Source: Chelativorans alearensis
Lineage (GTDB): Bacteria > Pseudomonadota > Alphaproteobacteria > Rhizobiales > Rhizobiaceae
Reading direction: 5' to 3'
Assembly: GCF_010993735.1 (NCBI RefSeq)
Contig: NZ_WQNI01000001.1
Span: 434,001 to 498,000, forward strand
DNA length: 64,000 nucleotides
Below, one piece after another: positions 55,553-64,000 of this stretch. Every line of letters begins with the position of its first letter. The first letter of the stretch is position 1. The notes beneath the pieces are model-generated. The model searched no databases. It was not told the DNA's origin and worked only from the letters and a program-made list of their open reading frames with translations. The position numbers and the translations under genes were made by a program.

Positions 55553-56398
55553 ATGGTGGAATTGCGCGCGCATGAGACGGACGACGGGCCGCTGGTCGGC
55601 GCCGACCGGTGGCGGCGTCAATGGATTGAGGCAGCGGAAGCCAATGTGGTTGCACTGCCGGCCGACTATCCGGATGGGCACCATGTAGAAACGCACCGCC
55701 ACAACCGATCGCAGCTTCTCTATGCGCTCTCCGGAGTCGTGATGGTGAGCACCGGCAACGGGCGCTGGATGGTGCCGCCGGAACACGCGATCTGGCTGCC
55801 GGCCGGCGTCGACCATGCGGTGGACATGCTGGGCGACGTCCAGATGCGCTCCGTCTACGTGCGGCTGGGCGCGATCGCCGGACTGCCGGAGGACCTGCGC
55901 GTATTCTCCATCACCGGTTTGATGCGGAACCTCATCGTCGAGGCGATGGCGCTGCCGCGTGAGGAACCGCCCGCCGGCCGCGGCACACTTATCCTGGATC
56001 TCCTCCTGCACGAGATCCCGAACCTGCCGGAGCGGCCGCTGGCACTCCCCTTTCCCGCCAACCGACAGCTCGCCCTCCTCTGCCGGCGCTTCCTCGAGGC
56101 GCCCTCGCCGCACACCACGATCGATGAATGGGCTAAGGCGGCGGGGATGAGCCGCCGCAGCTTCACCCGCACGTTCCATCGTGAAACCGGGCTGAGCCTT
56201 TCCATGTGGCGGCAGCAGGCATGCCTGTTCGCCGCGCTGCCGCGCCTTGCCGATGGTGAGCCGGTCACCACCATCGCGCTCGATCTCGGCTATGACAGCG
56301 TCGCCGCCTTTATCACCATGTTTCGGCGTATGATTGGCGAACCGCCGCGGACTTGGCTCAAACGCGGGCAGCGCAACACGGCGACAGTGCCCAGATGA
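55553..56398 (+). CDS. AraC-family regulator (cupin sensor type)
   Basis: 281-residue regulator. The N-terminal cupin domain has the metal-binding-like pattern HHVETHRHNRSQLLYALSGV, then PPEHAIWLPAGVDHAVDM (residues about 42-95). The C-terminal helix-turn-helix pair is WAKAAGMSRRSFTRTFHRET and IALDLGYDSVAAFITMFRRM. This group (NimR/YdeC-like) commonly lies next to and regulates an exporter gene, here the divergent Fsr-type MFS gene. The ATG at 55553 has only a weak ribosome site. Confidence 0.92.
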   Translation: MVELRAHETDDGPLVGADRWRRQWIEAAEANVVALPADYPDGHHVETHRHNRSQLLYALSGVVMVSTGNGRWMVPPEHAIWLPAGVDHAVDMLGDVQMRSVYVRLGAIAGLPEDLRVFSITGLMRNLIVEAMALPREEPPAGRGTLILDLLLHEIPNLPERPLALPFPANRQLALLCRRFLEAPSPHTTIDEWAKAAGMSRRSFTRTFHRETGLSLSMWRQQACLFAALPRLADGEPVTTIALDLGYDSVAAFITMFRRMIGEPPRTWLKRGQRNTATVPR

Positions 56399-56610
56399 AT
56401 CGCGTAAGCCAGGCGCATAGCAGCCATGCAGACGCGCCATTGCGGCAACGGCACCGCTTCAGTATGGCGTAGCCATCCATCAGGACCCGGTGAAATCCCG
56501 GGTGGCTCTTCCGGCCGCCGATCCGCCGGACTACCGTTTGAACAAAGCCGTTGCCCTGTGTGGCCCACTCTTCGGCCGCGCACCCTCCAAAGATCGGAAC
56601 CATCACTGAC

Positions 56611-58095
56611 ATGCCCTTTCTGTCCGCCTATCGCGCGCAGTGGTTCGGCAATGTGCGCGGAGACCTGCTCTCCGGCCTCGTCGTCGCCCTCGCGCTCATT
56701 CCAGAGGCCATCGCCTTTTCCATTATCGCCGGCGTCGATCCAAAGATCGGCCTTTACGCCTCCTTTTCGATCGCCGTCCTGATTGCCTTCGTTGGCGGGC
56801 GGCCCGGCATGATTTCGGCGGCGACCGCGGCAACCGCCGTGCTGATGGTCACGCTCGTGCGTGATTACGGTCTGGAATATCTTCTCGCCGCGACGGTGCT
56901 TGCCGGCCTTCTCCAGATTGCCGCCGGGCTCTTGAAGCTCGGCTATGTCATGCGCTTCGTCTCGCGCTCGGTGATGACCGGCTTCGTCAACGCCCTGGCG
57001 ATCCTGATCTTCATGGCGCAAATCCCGGAACTGACCGGCGTGCCATGGCTCACCTATGTCATGGTCGCCGCGGGCCTGGCGATCATCTACCTCTTTCCAT
57101 ATCTCACCAAGGCGATCCCCTCGCCGCTTGTCTGCATCATCGCGCTCACATCCGTCGCCATGATCTTCGGCTTCGACCTGCGTACCGTCGGCGACATGGG
57201 CGAACTGCCGTCGACGCTGCCGGTCTTCCTGATCCCCGACATCCCGCTCAACCTCGAAACGCTGATGATCATCCTGCCCTATTCGGCGGCGGTCGCGGCT
57301 GTCGGGCTTCTGGAATCGCTGATGACGGCACAGATCGTCGACGACCTCACCGATACGCCGTCGAACCGTAACCAGGAATGCATCGGTCAGGGTATCGCCA
57401 ATACGGCCACCGGCTTCATAGGCGGCATGGCCGGTTGTGCCATGATCGGCCAGTCGATCATCAACGTGAAATCCGGTGGCCGAGGGCGGCTCTCCGCCTT
57501 CGCCGCCGGCGCGTTCCTGCTGTTTATGGTGGTCGTGCTCGGCGATCTCGTGAGTGCCATTCCCATGGCGGCGCTGGTGTCGATCATGATCATGGTGTCG
57601 ATCGGCACCTTCTCCTGGTCGTCGATCAAAAGCCTGCGGACCCACCCGAAATCGTCCTCGATCGTCATGCTGGCGACCGTCGTCTGCGTGGTTGTCACGC
57701 ACAACCTTGCGATCGGGGTGGGCGCCGGCGTGCTTCTGTCCGGTCTCTTCTTCGCCTGGAAGATCGCGCAGATCTTCCGCGTCTCCTCCACGCTCCTTGA
57801 AGACGGCCGCGAGCGCCGCTACACCGTCGAGGGTCAAATCTTCTTCGCCTCGGCGGAGGACTTCACCGCTGCCTTCGACTTCAAGGAGGCGCTGGAGAAG
57901 GTCACGATCGACGTCAGTCGCGCGCATATCTGGGATATCTCCAGCGTTGCGGCCCTCGACATGATCGTGCTCAAGTTCCGCCGGGAGGGGGCGGATGTCG
58001 AGATCATCGGTCTCAACGAAGCGAGCGAAACCATCGTCGACCGGCTTGCGATCCATGACAAGCCCGGCGCGATGGAACGCCTGATGGGCCACTAG
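56611..58095 (+). CDS. SulP-family anion transporter with STAS domain
   Basis: 494-residue membrane protein of the SLC26/SulP family (sulfate, bicarbonate or other anions). It has the typical start DLLSGLVVALALIPEAIAFSIIAGV and SRSVMTGFVNALAI. A conserved gate region lies at VGLLESLMTAQIVDDLTDT, NQECIGQGIANTATGFIGGM. The C-terminal STAS domain begins near residue 405 (YTVEGQIFFASAEDF). The next gene, a universal stress protein, follows by 17 bases and is probably cotranscribed. Substrate is open; bicarbonate uptake (BicA-like) is common for this length. Confidence 0.93.
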   Translation: MPFLSAYRAQWFGNVRGDLLSGLVVALALIPEAIAFSIIAGVDPKIGLYASFSIAVLIAFVGGRPGMISAATAATAVLMVTLVRDYGLEYLLAATVLAGLLQIAAGLLKLGYVMRFVSRSVMTGFVNALAILIFMAQIPELTGVPWLTYVMVAAGLAIIYLFPYLTKAIPSPLVCIIALTSVAMIFGFDLRTVGDMGELPSTLPVFLIPDIPLNLETLMIILPYSAAVAAVGLLESLMTAQIVDDLTDTPSNRNQECIGQGIANTATGFIGGMAGCAMIGQSIINVKSGGRGRLSAFAAGAFLLFMVVVLGDLVSAIPMAALVSIMIMVSIGTFSWSSIKSLRTHPKSSSIVMLATVVCVVVTHNLAIGVGAGVLLSGLFFAWKIAQIFRVSSTLLEDGRERRYTVEGQIFFASAEDFTAAFDFKEALEKVTIDVSRAHIWDISSVAALDMIVLKFRREGADVEIIGLNEASETIVDRLAIHDKPGAMERLMGH

Positions 58096-58112
58096 GCCAA
58101 GGAGGGGAAACC

Positions 58113-58967
58113 ATGACGAAAATCACAGCCCTTATCGATGGCTCCGTCTATGCATCGAGCGTATGTGACCATGCAGCCTGGATCGCCGGCCGTACCCAAG
58201 TCGGGATAGAGCTGCTTCACGTGATCGGCCGGCGCGACACCTCCAGCGAACCGGCAAACCTTTCCGGGAACATTGCGCTCGGCGCGCGCTCGGCGCTTCT
58301 CGAAGAGTTGAGCGCCCTCGACGAAGCGCGCGCAAAGCTTGCGCAGAAGCGTGGCCGGGCCATTCTCGAAGATGCGAAGGCGCGTTTGGTCGAGGCCGGT
58401 GTCGATGACATTTCATTGCTGCTTCGCATCGGCGACGTGGTCGAGACAGCGACCGAGTTCGAGGCGCAGTCGGAGATGCTGGTCATCGGCAAGCGCGGCG
58501 AAGCGGCCGACTTCGCCAAGCTGCATCTCGGCTCCAATCTTGAACGTGTGGTGCGCGCCGCGAAAAAGCAGGTCTTCGTCGCCTCACGGGCCTTCAAACC
58601 GATACAGAAGTTGCTGATCGCTTACGATGGCGGGACGAGCAGCATGATGGCGCTCGACCATGTAGCGCGCAGCCCGCTCTATGCGGGGCTCGACTGCCAT
58701 CTGGTGACCGTCGGTCCGGACACGCCCGAGAACACGAAGAAGCTCGATGACGCCCGGCGCCTTCTCGAAGGCGGCGGCTACGATGTGACGTCCCGGCTTT
58801 TGCCGGGTGAGCCTCACAAGGTCATCAGCGGGATCGTTGAAGAGGAGGGCATCGACTTGCTCATCATGGGCGCTTATGGGCACAACCGCATCCGCAACCT
58901 CATCATCGGTTCGACGACGACCGAGATGATACGCTCGTGCAAGATACCGGTGGTGCTGTACCGATAG
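58113..58967 (+). CDS. Universal stress protein, two tandem UspA domains
   Basis: 284-residue cytoplasmic protein with two Usp units (about 1-150 and 165-284). The second carries the ATP-binding pattern LIMGAYGHNRIRNLIIGSTT (about residues 250-269); the first has a degenerate version (LVIGKRGEAADFAKLHLGS). AAGGAGGGG precedes the ATG. Coexpression with the SulP gene is common and suggests that it modulates transport or responds to stress with it. The precise role is unknown. Confidence 0.92.
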   Translation: MTKITALIDGSVYASSVCDHAAWIAGRTQVGIELLHVIGRRDTSSEPANLSGNIALGARSALLEELSALDEARAKLAQKRGRAILEDAKARLVEAGVDDISLLLRIGDVVETATEFEAQSEMLVIGKRGEAADFAKLHLGSNLERVVRAAKKQVFVASRAFKPIQKLLIAYDGGTSSMMALDHVARSPLYAGLDCHLVTVGPDTPENTKKLDDARRLLEGGGYDVTSRLLPGEPHKVISGIVEEEGIDLLIMGAYGHNRIRNLIIGSTTTEMIRSCKIPVVLYR

Positions 58968-59001
58968 GACTGAAGCCCGAGCGGCCGGCCGGCATATCAC
59001 G

Positions 59002-59454
59002 CTATGGAGGCGGGGCGCGCTCGGAGAGCAACTGCTTCATCGCCCTGACTGCCGCTGGATAGCCGCTCGGGCCGAGACCGGCGATCACGGCGGTGGCGAC
59101 CCTGGACACGAGCGAGCGGTGATAGATTTCCTCGCGGCGGTGGATGTTGGAAATGTGCAGCTCGATGACCGGGCCGGGGAACATCTTGAGCGCATCGAGA
59201 ATGGCGATCGAGGTGAAGGTAAAGGCGGCCGGATTGATGATGATCCCCGCCGCCGGTGTGTCAATTGCCTCATGCACCCACTCGACGATCTCGTACTCGC
59301 GGTTGGACTGGCGGAACTCCAGCTGGATCACATCGGCCGCCTCCCTGCACATTGCCTCAACCTCGGCGAGCGTTGTTCGGCCGTAAATCTCGGGCTCCCG
59401 CTTACCGAGACGATTGAGATTAGGGCCGTTGAGGACGTAGATCGGCGCGGTCAT
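59002..59454 (-). CDS. aroQ: Type II 3-dehydroquinate dehydratase, variant active site
   Basis: 150-residue enzyme of the AroQ family, which interconverts 3-dehydroquinate and 3-dehydroshikimate. The catalytic Tyr24 (EPEIYG) and His100 (ELHISNIH), plus Arg19 and Asn74, are in place. In the substrate loop, normally THTS, the conserved histidine is Phe80 (FTFTS). It is the last gene of a TRAP-transporter operon, so it probably serves catabolism of quinate/dehydroquinate-like cyclitols rather than aromatic biosynthesis (inference). Altered specificity is possible. Confidence 0.88.
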   Translation of the reverse strand: MTAPIYVLNGPNLNRLGKREPEIYGRTTLAEVEAMCREAADVIQLEFRQSNREYEIVEWVHEAIDTPAAGIIINPAAFTFTSIAILDALKMFPGPVIELHISNIHRREEIYHRSLVSRVATAVIAGLGPSGYPAAVRAMKQLLSERAPPP

Positions 59455-59458
59455 GGGG

Positions 59459-60754
59459 TCATCCTTGATAGCCGAGAAGGCGCGGGAGAAAGAGGACGAG
59501 ACCGGGGAAGAAGGTGATCAGCGCCAGCGACACCAGCATCGCGTAGAGGAACGGAAGGATGTTGCGCACCAGCGCGCGCAACGAGACTTTGCCGATATTC
59601 GTCATGATGAAGAGCAGCAGGCCGTACGGCGGCGTGATCAGCCCGATCATGATGTTCACCACGCAGACGACGCCGAAATGGACCAGATCGACGCCGAGCG
59701 CCTCGGCGGTCGGGATGAGGACCGGCAGGACGATCAGGATGATGGTCGTGCCTTCCAGCAGACAGCCCAGCGCAAGAAGCAGCACGTTGACCATGATCAG
59801 AAATGCCGTCGGGGAGAGATCGAGGCCCTGCATGAACGCCGTCAGCGTGCGCGGGATGTTCTCCACGGTCACCACATAGTTGAACACCAACGCACCGGCG
59901 ATGAGCATGCCGATCGAGGCCGTGGTGCGGGCGCTGGACAGCAATGTCTGGTAGGTGCCGCGCAGCGTTACGGTCCGATAGAGCAGCGCCGAGATGAGGA
60001 ATGCATAGGCCGCCGCGATCGCCGCCGCTTCCGTCGGTGTCGTGATCCCGGAATAGATGCCGCCGAGGAGCACCACCGGCATGAAAAGCGCGGGCAACGC
60101 CCTGATCGTGATACGGGGTATCTGTCGCAGCGGGGCGGGTTCCTCGACCGGAAAATCGCGTCGCCGGGCCGACCAGACGACGAGTGTCATCTGCAGCAGG
60201 CCCATGAGCAGCCCCGGAATCATGCCGCCGAGAAACAGGTACCCAATCGAGGCATCCGAGACGAGCGCATAGAGCACCATCGGGATCGACGGCGGGATGA
60301 TCGGGCCGATGACGGCCGTGGCGGCGGTGAGGGCCGCGGCGAAACTGGCGGGGTAGCGTCCCCCATCCGTCATCATCTTCTGCATCATCTTGCCGATGCC
60401 GGCGGCGTCGGCGATTGCCGATCCCGACATTCCGGCGAAGATGATCGACTGAACCACGTTGACCTGGGCCAGGCCGCCGCGGAACCGCCCGACCAGCGCA
60501 TTGCAAAAGCGCAACAGCCTTTCCGTCATGGAGCCGCTGTTCATGATCTCCGCCGAGAGGATGAAAAGCGGCACGGCGAGCAGGATATAGCTGGTGTATA
60601 TACCGTTCAGCAGCTGCTCGGCGGCGGTGCCCATGTCGAGCCCGGCGAGGTAGAGATAGAGGATGGACGCCGCGATCATGGCGTGGCCGATCGGCAACCC
60701 CAGCAGGCTGAGCGCAATGATCGTGAGAATGCAGATCAGAAAGGGATCCGGCAT
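59459..60754 (-). CDS. TRAP transporter large permease (DctM)
   Basis: 431-residue inner-membrane protein with about 12 helices. DctM hallmarks are [41 protein letters not shown] and [12 protein letters not shown], with the C-terminal [11 protein letters not shown]. It forms the ion-coupled translocation unit with the DctQ-like protein encoded 2 bases upstream. It lies 4 bases before the dehydroquinase gene, so all are in one operon. Confidence 0.95.
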   Translation of the reverse strand: MPDPFLICILTIIALSLLGLPIGHAMIAASILYLYLAGLDMGTAAEQLLNGIYTSYILLAVPLFILSAEIMNSGSMTERLLRFCNALVGRFRGGLAQVNVVQSIIFAGMSGSAIADAAGIGKMMQKMMTDGGRYPASFAAALTAATAVIGPIIPPSIPMVLYALVSDASIGYLFLGGMIPGLLMGLLQMTLVVWSARRRDFPVEEPAPLRQIPRITIRALPALFMPVVLLGGIYSGITTPTEAAAIAAAYAFLISALLYRTVTLRGTYQTLLSSARTTASIGMLIAGALVFNYVVTVENIPRTLTAFMQGLDLSPTAFLIMVNVLLLALGCLLEGTTIILIVLPVLIPTAEALGVDLVHFGVVCVVNIMIGLITPPYGLLLFIMTNIGKVSLRALVRNILPFLYAMLVSLALITFFPGLVLFLPRLLGYQG

Positions 60755-60756
60755 GC

Positions 60757-61275
60757 CTAGGTTCCGGAACCGGGGCGTATGGCGATCCCGGTCTCACCGG
60801 CGCTCGGGCTACAACGCAGCGCACGCCAGACAATCCAGCAGTAGCGGACGATGACGGCGCTCACGAAGATCAGATAGATGGAGAAGAGATAGTCGAAGCG
60901 GATTTTCATATAGGCCGTTGCCTGGACCTTCATGAAGGTCACGTAATCCACGACTGCCGGCAGCGAGAACAAGTAGAGGACGAGCAGCGCGATCGATCCC
61001 GCGACCGTCATGAAGCGACGCACCCTCGGCCCGACGCCTCCGTAGACGAGGTCGAAGCGGATTTCCTCGTCCTCCGTCAGAACCAGGGACGCCCCCCACA
61101 GCACCAACCAGAGCCACATGATGACCGTAAGTTCCGAAGCCCAGCCGATCGGCAGGTTAAGGAGATAGCGAAAGACGATCTGCGCGATAAAGGCCAGGAA
61201 CATGATGGCGAGCATCAGCGCGAGAATATTCTCCGCCCGCCGGTAGAGGAATTGTCCAACGCTAGACAGCCGCAT
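60757..61275 (-). CDS. TRAP transporter small permease (DctQ)
   Basis: 172-residue membrane protein with four helices and the DctQ pattern IVFRYLLNLPIGWASELTVIMWLWLV across residues 36-61. GGAGG lies 6 bases before the ATG at 61275, which decides the start against an open upstream extension. The C-terminus is a short polar tail. It is required with DctM for transport. Confidence 0.93.
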   Translation of the reverse strand: MRLSSVGQFLYRRAENILALMLAIMFLAFIAQIVFRYLLNLPIGWASELTVIMWLWLVLWGASLVLTEDEEIRFDLVYGGVGPRVRRFMTVAGSIALLVLYLFSLPAVVDYVTFMKVQATAYMKIRFDYLFSIYLIFVSAVIVRYCWIVWRALRCSPSAGETGIAIRPGSGT

Positions 61276-61299
61276 GCAGACCTCCAGGCAAGACCAACG

Positions 61300-61342
61300 T
61301 GCCGCGTGCGCGGCAAGATAATGTGACCCGCCGCAAGGCGGG
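61300..61342 (-). terminator. Two hairpins between dctP-like and dctQ-like genes
   Basis: Nearest the receptor gene is CCCGCC (61327-61332) / GGCGGG (61337-61342) with a 4-base loop. Further on is TGCCGC (61300-61305) / GCGGCA (61310-61315), also with a 4-base loop. Neither has a T run on the minus strand. They begin 24 bases after the receptor stop and fit partial termination or 3' protection of receptor mRNA. Confidence 0.5.
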
Positions 61343-61366
61343 CCACGGCACCTCCAAACCCTGAAG

Positions 61367-62353
61367 TCAAAGAGCGTTGATGCGATCGACCATGCCTTCC
61401 GGCCAGTCCTTTGCGAGATCCGATCCCAGATAGATCTCCTGCGCGTGGGCGCGGAAAGCATCAACATCCGGCTTGTAAAGATCCAATCCCTGTTCGCGGA
61501 AGAAGGCTGCCAGTTCGTCCTCCTGCTTCAGGTGCTCCTCGGTGCTCCACTCGATCGCGGAATCGGCGGCCGCCTGCACCTTCTCCTGCTGCTCCGGCGT
61601 CAGCTCATTCCATGTGTCCAGCGAGATGGTAAGCAGGTCGTAGCCGACGAGGTGCGACGTCAGAACGATCTGCTTCATCACCTCGTAGAACTTCATGTTC
61701 TGGACGTTCGGCAGCGGGTTGTCCTGCCCGTCGATCGCTCCCGTCTGCAACCCGGTATAGACCTCCGCATAGGCCATCGGAACCGGATTGGCGCCGAGCG
61801 CCCGGCCAAGAAACTGCCAGGCATCGCCGCCGGGCATCCGCAACTTGATCCCGGACATGTCCTCCGGCGTTTCGATCTTCTTGTCGAGATTGAGCCCGAC
61901 CTGGCGGGAGCCGAAATAGGTGGGGCCGAGGATCTTCACCCCAAGCTGATCTTCCACCATCTGCTTCATTTCCGCGCCAGGCTCGCTTTCAAAAAACGTG
62001 CGCAGGTGATCGGCATCGCGGAAGAGGTAGGCCGAGGTCAGCACCGACCATGCGGGAATCTGGTTGGAGATATCCTGCGGCGCGATGTTGCCCATCTCCA
62101 GATTGCCGCGCTGCAACGCGACCAGTTCGGTACCCTGCTTGAACAGCGTGCCGCCGTAGTAGCCCTGGTAGTCGAACTCGTCACCGATCGCCTCGGCGAA
62201 TTTATTCATCATCTCCGCCCGGATGTCCTGCTCGGAGAAGACCGCCGAGAACCGCAGCTGGATCTTGTCCTGAGCCACGGCCGTGGTGGCGAAGCCGGCA
62301 AGCGCCAGGGCAGCGCCTGCCGCCACCAGCGTTCGTCTGGTCAAATTGATCAT
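61367..62353 (-). CDS. TRAP transporter solute receptor (DctP)
   Basis: 328-residue periplasmic binding protein. A signal peptide (INLTRRTLVAAGAALALAGF, processed after TTAVA) is followed by the DctP fold. The carboxylate-binding region is KLRMPGGDAWQFLGRALGAN (about residues 165-184), where the family arginine is Arg167, and GLQTGAIDGQDNPL follows. The ligand is an organic acid; the dehydroquinase gene in the operon suggests quinate, shikimate or a related cyclic acid. Two GntR genes are divergent. Confidence 0.94.
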   Translation of the reverse strand: MINLTRRTLVAAGAALALAGFATTAVAQDKIQLRFSAVFSEQDIRAEMMNKFAEAIGDEFDYQGYYGGTLFKQGTELVALQRGNLEMGNIAPQDISNQIPAWSVLTSAYLFRDADHLRTFFESEPGAEMKQMVEDQLGVKILGPTYFGSRQVGLNLDKKIETPEDMSGIKLRMPGGDAWQFLGRALGANPVPMAYAEVYTGLQTGAIDGQDNPLPNVQNMKFYEVMKQIVLTSHLVGYDLLTISLDTWNELTPEQQEKVQAAADSAIEWSTEEHLKQEDELAAFFREQGLDLYKPDVDAFRAHAQEIYLGSDLAKDWPEGMVDRINAL

Positions 62354-62454
62354 GGCATTCCTCCCTGGCCATTTCGCGACGGTGGCCGGCAGCCGAAAAC
62401 CGTCGAGAACGGACTCTCGCCACTAGATAGATCGGCGATCAATATATATTTCTC

Positions 62455-62471
62455 ATAATATCTGGTATTAT
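62455..62471. promoter_or_regulatory. ATAATA-N5-TATTAT operator-like palindrome
   Basis: A perfect 6-bp inverted repeat with a 5-base centre lies in the unusually AT-rich part (62425-62495) of the gap between the dctP-like and first GntR genes. It is a good candidate site for a FadR-type GntR dimer acting on both promoters. Confidence 0.45.
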
Positions 62472-62561
62472 TGCTTACATCATTCATATTTCAAATCCCG
62501 ACACGATCTTGCCGAACCCCGCCGAACCTGCCATGAGCTTCGAAGATCAGGATGGCAGCAT

Positions 62562-63236
62562 ATGGCAAAGTCGGTTCCCGCCGTTGATACGGCAGGCGAG
62601 AATGCCTACAGGCAGATTCGCCATGACATCATTTTCGGTAAGCTGCAGCCGGGCGCGCGACTGCGCCTGGATGGGCTGAAACCTGCCTATCTGGCGAGCA
62701 TCAGCACGCTGCGCGAGATTCTCAGCCGGCTTTCGTCCGAGCGATTTGTCGTTGCCGAGGGGCAGCGGGGCTTTGAGGTCGCGCCCGTTTCGCAGCAGCA
62801 CTTCCGCGAGGTGGCCGTAATGCGCGAGCTTCTCGAAGGGCATGCATTGAAGGAGTCTTTCGAGCGTGGCGATGTCGAATGGGAAGGGCGCGTCGTTGCC
62901 GCACATCATAAGCTGGCGCGCATGGAAGCGCGCATGGGCGCGGGCGATCGCAGCGAGACCGAACTGTGGAAGCGCTATGACCGCGAGTTTCACGGCGCAC
63001 TGATATCCGCCTGCGGCTCCCGCGCGCTGATGGAGGCCCATAGACAGATATTCGATCACTATCTGCGCTATCAGATCATCGCCGTGATCTACCGGGGACA
63101 GGCAGCATCCGATGAGCACCGGCAACTGCTCGCATGCGCGGTCGAGCGCAACCATGCCACAGCAATGGAAGTTCTAGGCCACCACATCCGTTCCTGCGTT
63201 GAGCATACGCTCAGTGCCGGCCTGCTCGCTGGATAA
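62562..63236 (+). CDS. GntR-family (FCD) regulator, first paralogue
   Basis: 224-residue regulator of the FadR/VanR type. The winged helix (residues about 8-75) contains YRQIRHDIIFGKLQPGARLR and SISTLREILSRLSSERFVV. An all-helical FCD ligand domain (82-215) includes RYDREFHGALISACGS. FCD domains bind carboxylic acids, often through a metal held by Asp/His residues. It is divergent from the TRAP-AroQ operon and probably represses it until the imported acid is present. A close paralogue follows directly. Confidence 0.93.
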   Translation: MAKSVPAVDTAGENAYRQIRHDIIFGKLQPGARLRLDGLKPAYLASISTLREILSRLSSERFVVAEGQRGFEVAPVSQQHFREVAVMRELLEGHALKESFERGDVEWEGRVVAAHHKLARMEARMGAGDRSETELWKRYDREFHGALISACGSRALMEAHRQIFDHYLRYQIIAVIYRGQAASDEHRQLLACAVERNHATAMEVLGHHIRSCVEHTLSAGLLAG

Positions 63237-63269
63237 TTTGGCGAATGCCGTTGCACGGCCTTCTCTCCG

Positions 63270-63287
63270 ATATTATCAGAATCATAT
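63270..63287. promoter_or_regulatory. Near-palindrome overlapping second GntR start
   Basis: ATATTAT-CAGA-ATCATAT (one mismatch) covers the ATG at 63286. It shares the ATANTATC core with the palindrome at 62455-62471, so the two GntR genes may be controlled by the same protein, with this one blocking the start directly. No classical ribosome site is visible here. Confidence 0.35.
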
Positions 63288-63972
63288 GAAACACGATGCG
63301 CCTCAGGGTCAGAGCGGTCAGATTCCGACCGTCGGAGAAAACGCCTATCGTCGGATAAGGGCGGATATCGTGTTCGGGCGGCTCGCACCGCGCCAGAAGC
63401 TCAAGCTCGAGAAATTGCGGGACAGCTACGGCGCAAGCATCAGCACGCTGCGCGAAATCCTGAACAGGCTTGCCTCCGAGAGCCTTGTCCTGGCGGAGGG
63501 CCAACGCGGCTTCGAGGTCGCGCCGGTCTCGGTGGAGAACCTGCGCGAAATCGCCGCCCTGCGCCTGCTGCTCGAAAATCACGCACTTGAGCAGTCCTTG
63601 GCGGCGGGAGACATGGAATGGGAGGGGCGCGTGGTGGCCGCCCATCACAAGCTCGCCACACTGGAGAGGCGCATGAGTGAGGGAGACCGCAGCGAGACCG
63701 AGCTATGGAAGCGGTACGACTGGGAATTCCATCAAGCGCTCATCTCGGCCTGCGGCTCCTCGGTTCTGATGGATACGCACGCAGGCGTGTTCGATAAATA
63801 CCTCCGCTACCAGATGATAGCCCTTTCCTTCCGAGGCGACATAGCGGCCGAAGAGCACAGAATTCTCCTCGAGTGCGCGCTCGAGCGGGATTCGGTGCGC
63901 GCGCGCGAGGTGCTCGTGCGACATGTCGAAGGCGGCGTCGAACACGCCTTGGCGACGGGCACGATCCGCTAG
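63286..63972 (+). CDS. GntR-family (FCD) regulator, second paralogue
   Basis: 228-residue regulator colinear with the gene just before it. Long identical blocks (SISTLREIL, AEGQRGFEVAPVS, EWEGRVVAAHHKLA, GDRSETELWKRYD, ALISACGS) show a tandem duplication followed by divergence. The ATG at 63286 matches the paralogue's start; the frame is open further upstream but the added residues have no counterpart. It differs mostly in the first 15 residues and in the ligand-domain helices, so it may respond to a different acid or form heterodimers. Confidence 0.92.
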   Translation: MKHDAPQGQSGQIPTVGENAYRRIRADIVFGRLAPRQKLKLEKLRDSYGASISTLREILNRLASESLVLAEGQRGFEVAPVSVENLREIAALRLLLENHALEQSLAAGDMEWEGRVVAAHHKLATLERRMSEGDRSETELWKRYDWEFHQALISACGSSVLMDTHAGVFDKYLRYQMIALSFRGDIAAEEHRILLECALERDSVRAREVLVRHVEGGVEHALATGTIR

Positions 63973-64000
63973 ACCATAGATATGAGATAATAGAAAACAC

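Overview
The window is GC-rich, densely packed DNA. The gene content suggests a soil- or plant-associated alphaproteobacterium of the Hyphomicrobiales (Phyllobacteriaceae/Rhizobiaceae-like). The clues are many ABC and TRAP uptake systems, each beside its own LysR, GntR, MarR or AraC regulator, many genes coupled by ATGA overlaps, and a palindromic intergenic element of a kind I recall from mesorhizobia-like genomes. This assignment is an inference. I saw no rRNA, tRNA, CRISPR array, phage or insertion sequence, so this reads as ordinary chromosome (or chromid) devoted to nutrient capture and catabolism.

Layout, left half. Bases 1-1155 hold the end of an amino-acid ABC transporter (permease end plus ATPase). 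Then come a large MscS-type channel (1254-3542, minus), an aldo/keto reductase with a divergent LysR regulator (3972-6043), a small HTH protein (6372-6620), a nu-class GST-like protein (6853-7482), a TAXI-type TRAP transporter (7539-10548, minus) and a potassium-channel protein with a zinc ribbon (11173-11982).

Bases 12001-29324 form a tryptophan/kynurenine degradation island. It has an animal-type kynurenine formamidase and a plus-strand operon (2-aminobenzoate-CoA ligase, tryptophan 2,3-dioxygenase, five Liv-type ABC genes). A convergent minus-strand operon follows (2-aminobenzoyl-CoA monooxygenase/reductase, SDR, MarR regulator, enoyl-CoA hydratase, acyl-CoA dehydrogenase, Rid protein, hydratase/3-hydroxyacyl-CoA dehydrogenase fusion, kynureninase). 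Together they would import an aromatic compound, cut tryptophan to anthranilate, and degrade anthranilate as its CoA thioester. A shared 12-base motif in front of both operons is a likely operator for the MarR protein.

Layout, right half. After a YdeI-like gene (29531-30130), a minus-strand operon (39106 to 30271) encodes a CUT1 sugar ABC transporter, two cytoplasmic sulfatases and their formylglycine-generating enzyme, with a divergent LysR. This is an import-then-desulfate system for a sulfated carbohydrate. Bases 40157-48203 hold an AraC regulator and a molybdenum hydroxylase cluster. Its large subunit is split by one in-frame TGA, and it carries CoxD/CoxE-like maturation genes and an amidohydrolase.

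A divergent AfuABC-type transporter with a glycerophosphodiesterase and a facing inositol-monophosphatase-family gene follows (48523-54159). Then come an Fsr-like MFS exporter with a divergent AraC regulator, a SulP transporter and a tandem universal stress protein. The last block is a DctPQM TRAP transporter co-oriented with an unusual type II dehydroquinase, facing two tandem paralogous GntR regulators that run to the window end.

A recurring detail: in four of the five transporter operons that start with a receptor gene, one or two strong stem-loops or a long palindrome lie directly after that gene. This would favour excess receptor over membrane components.
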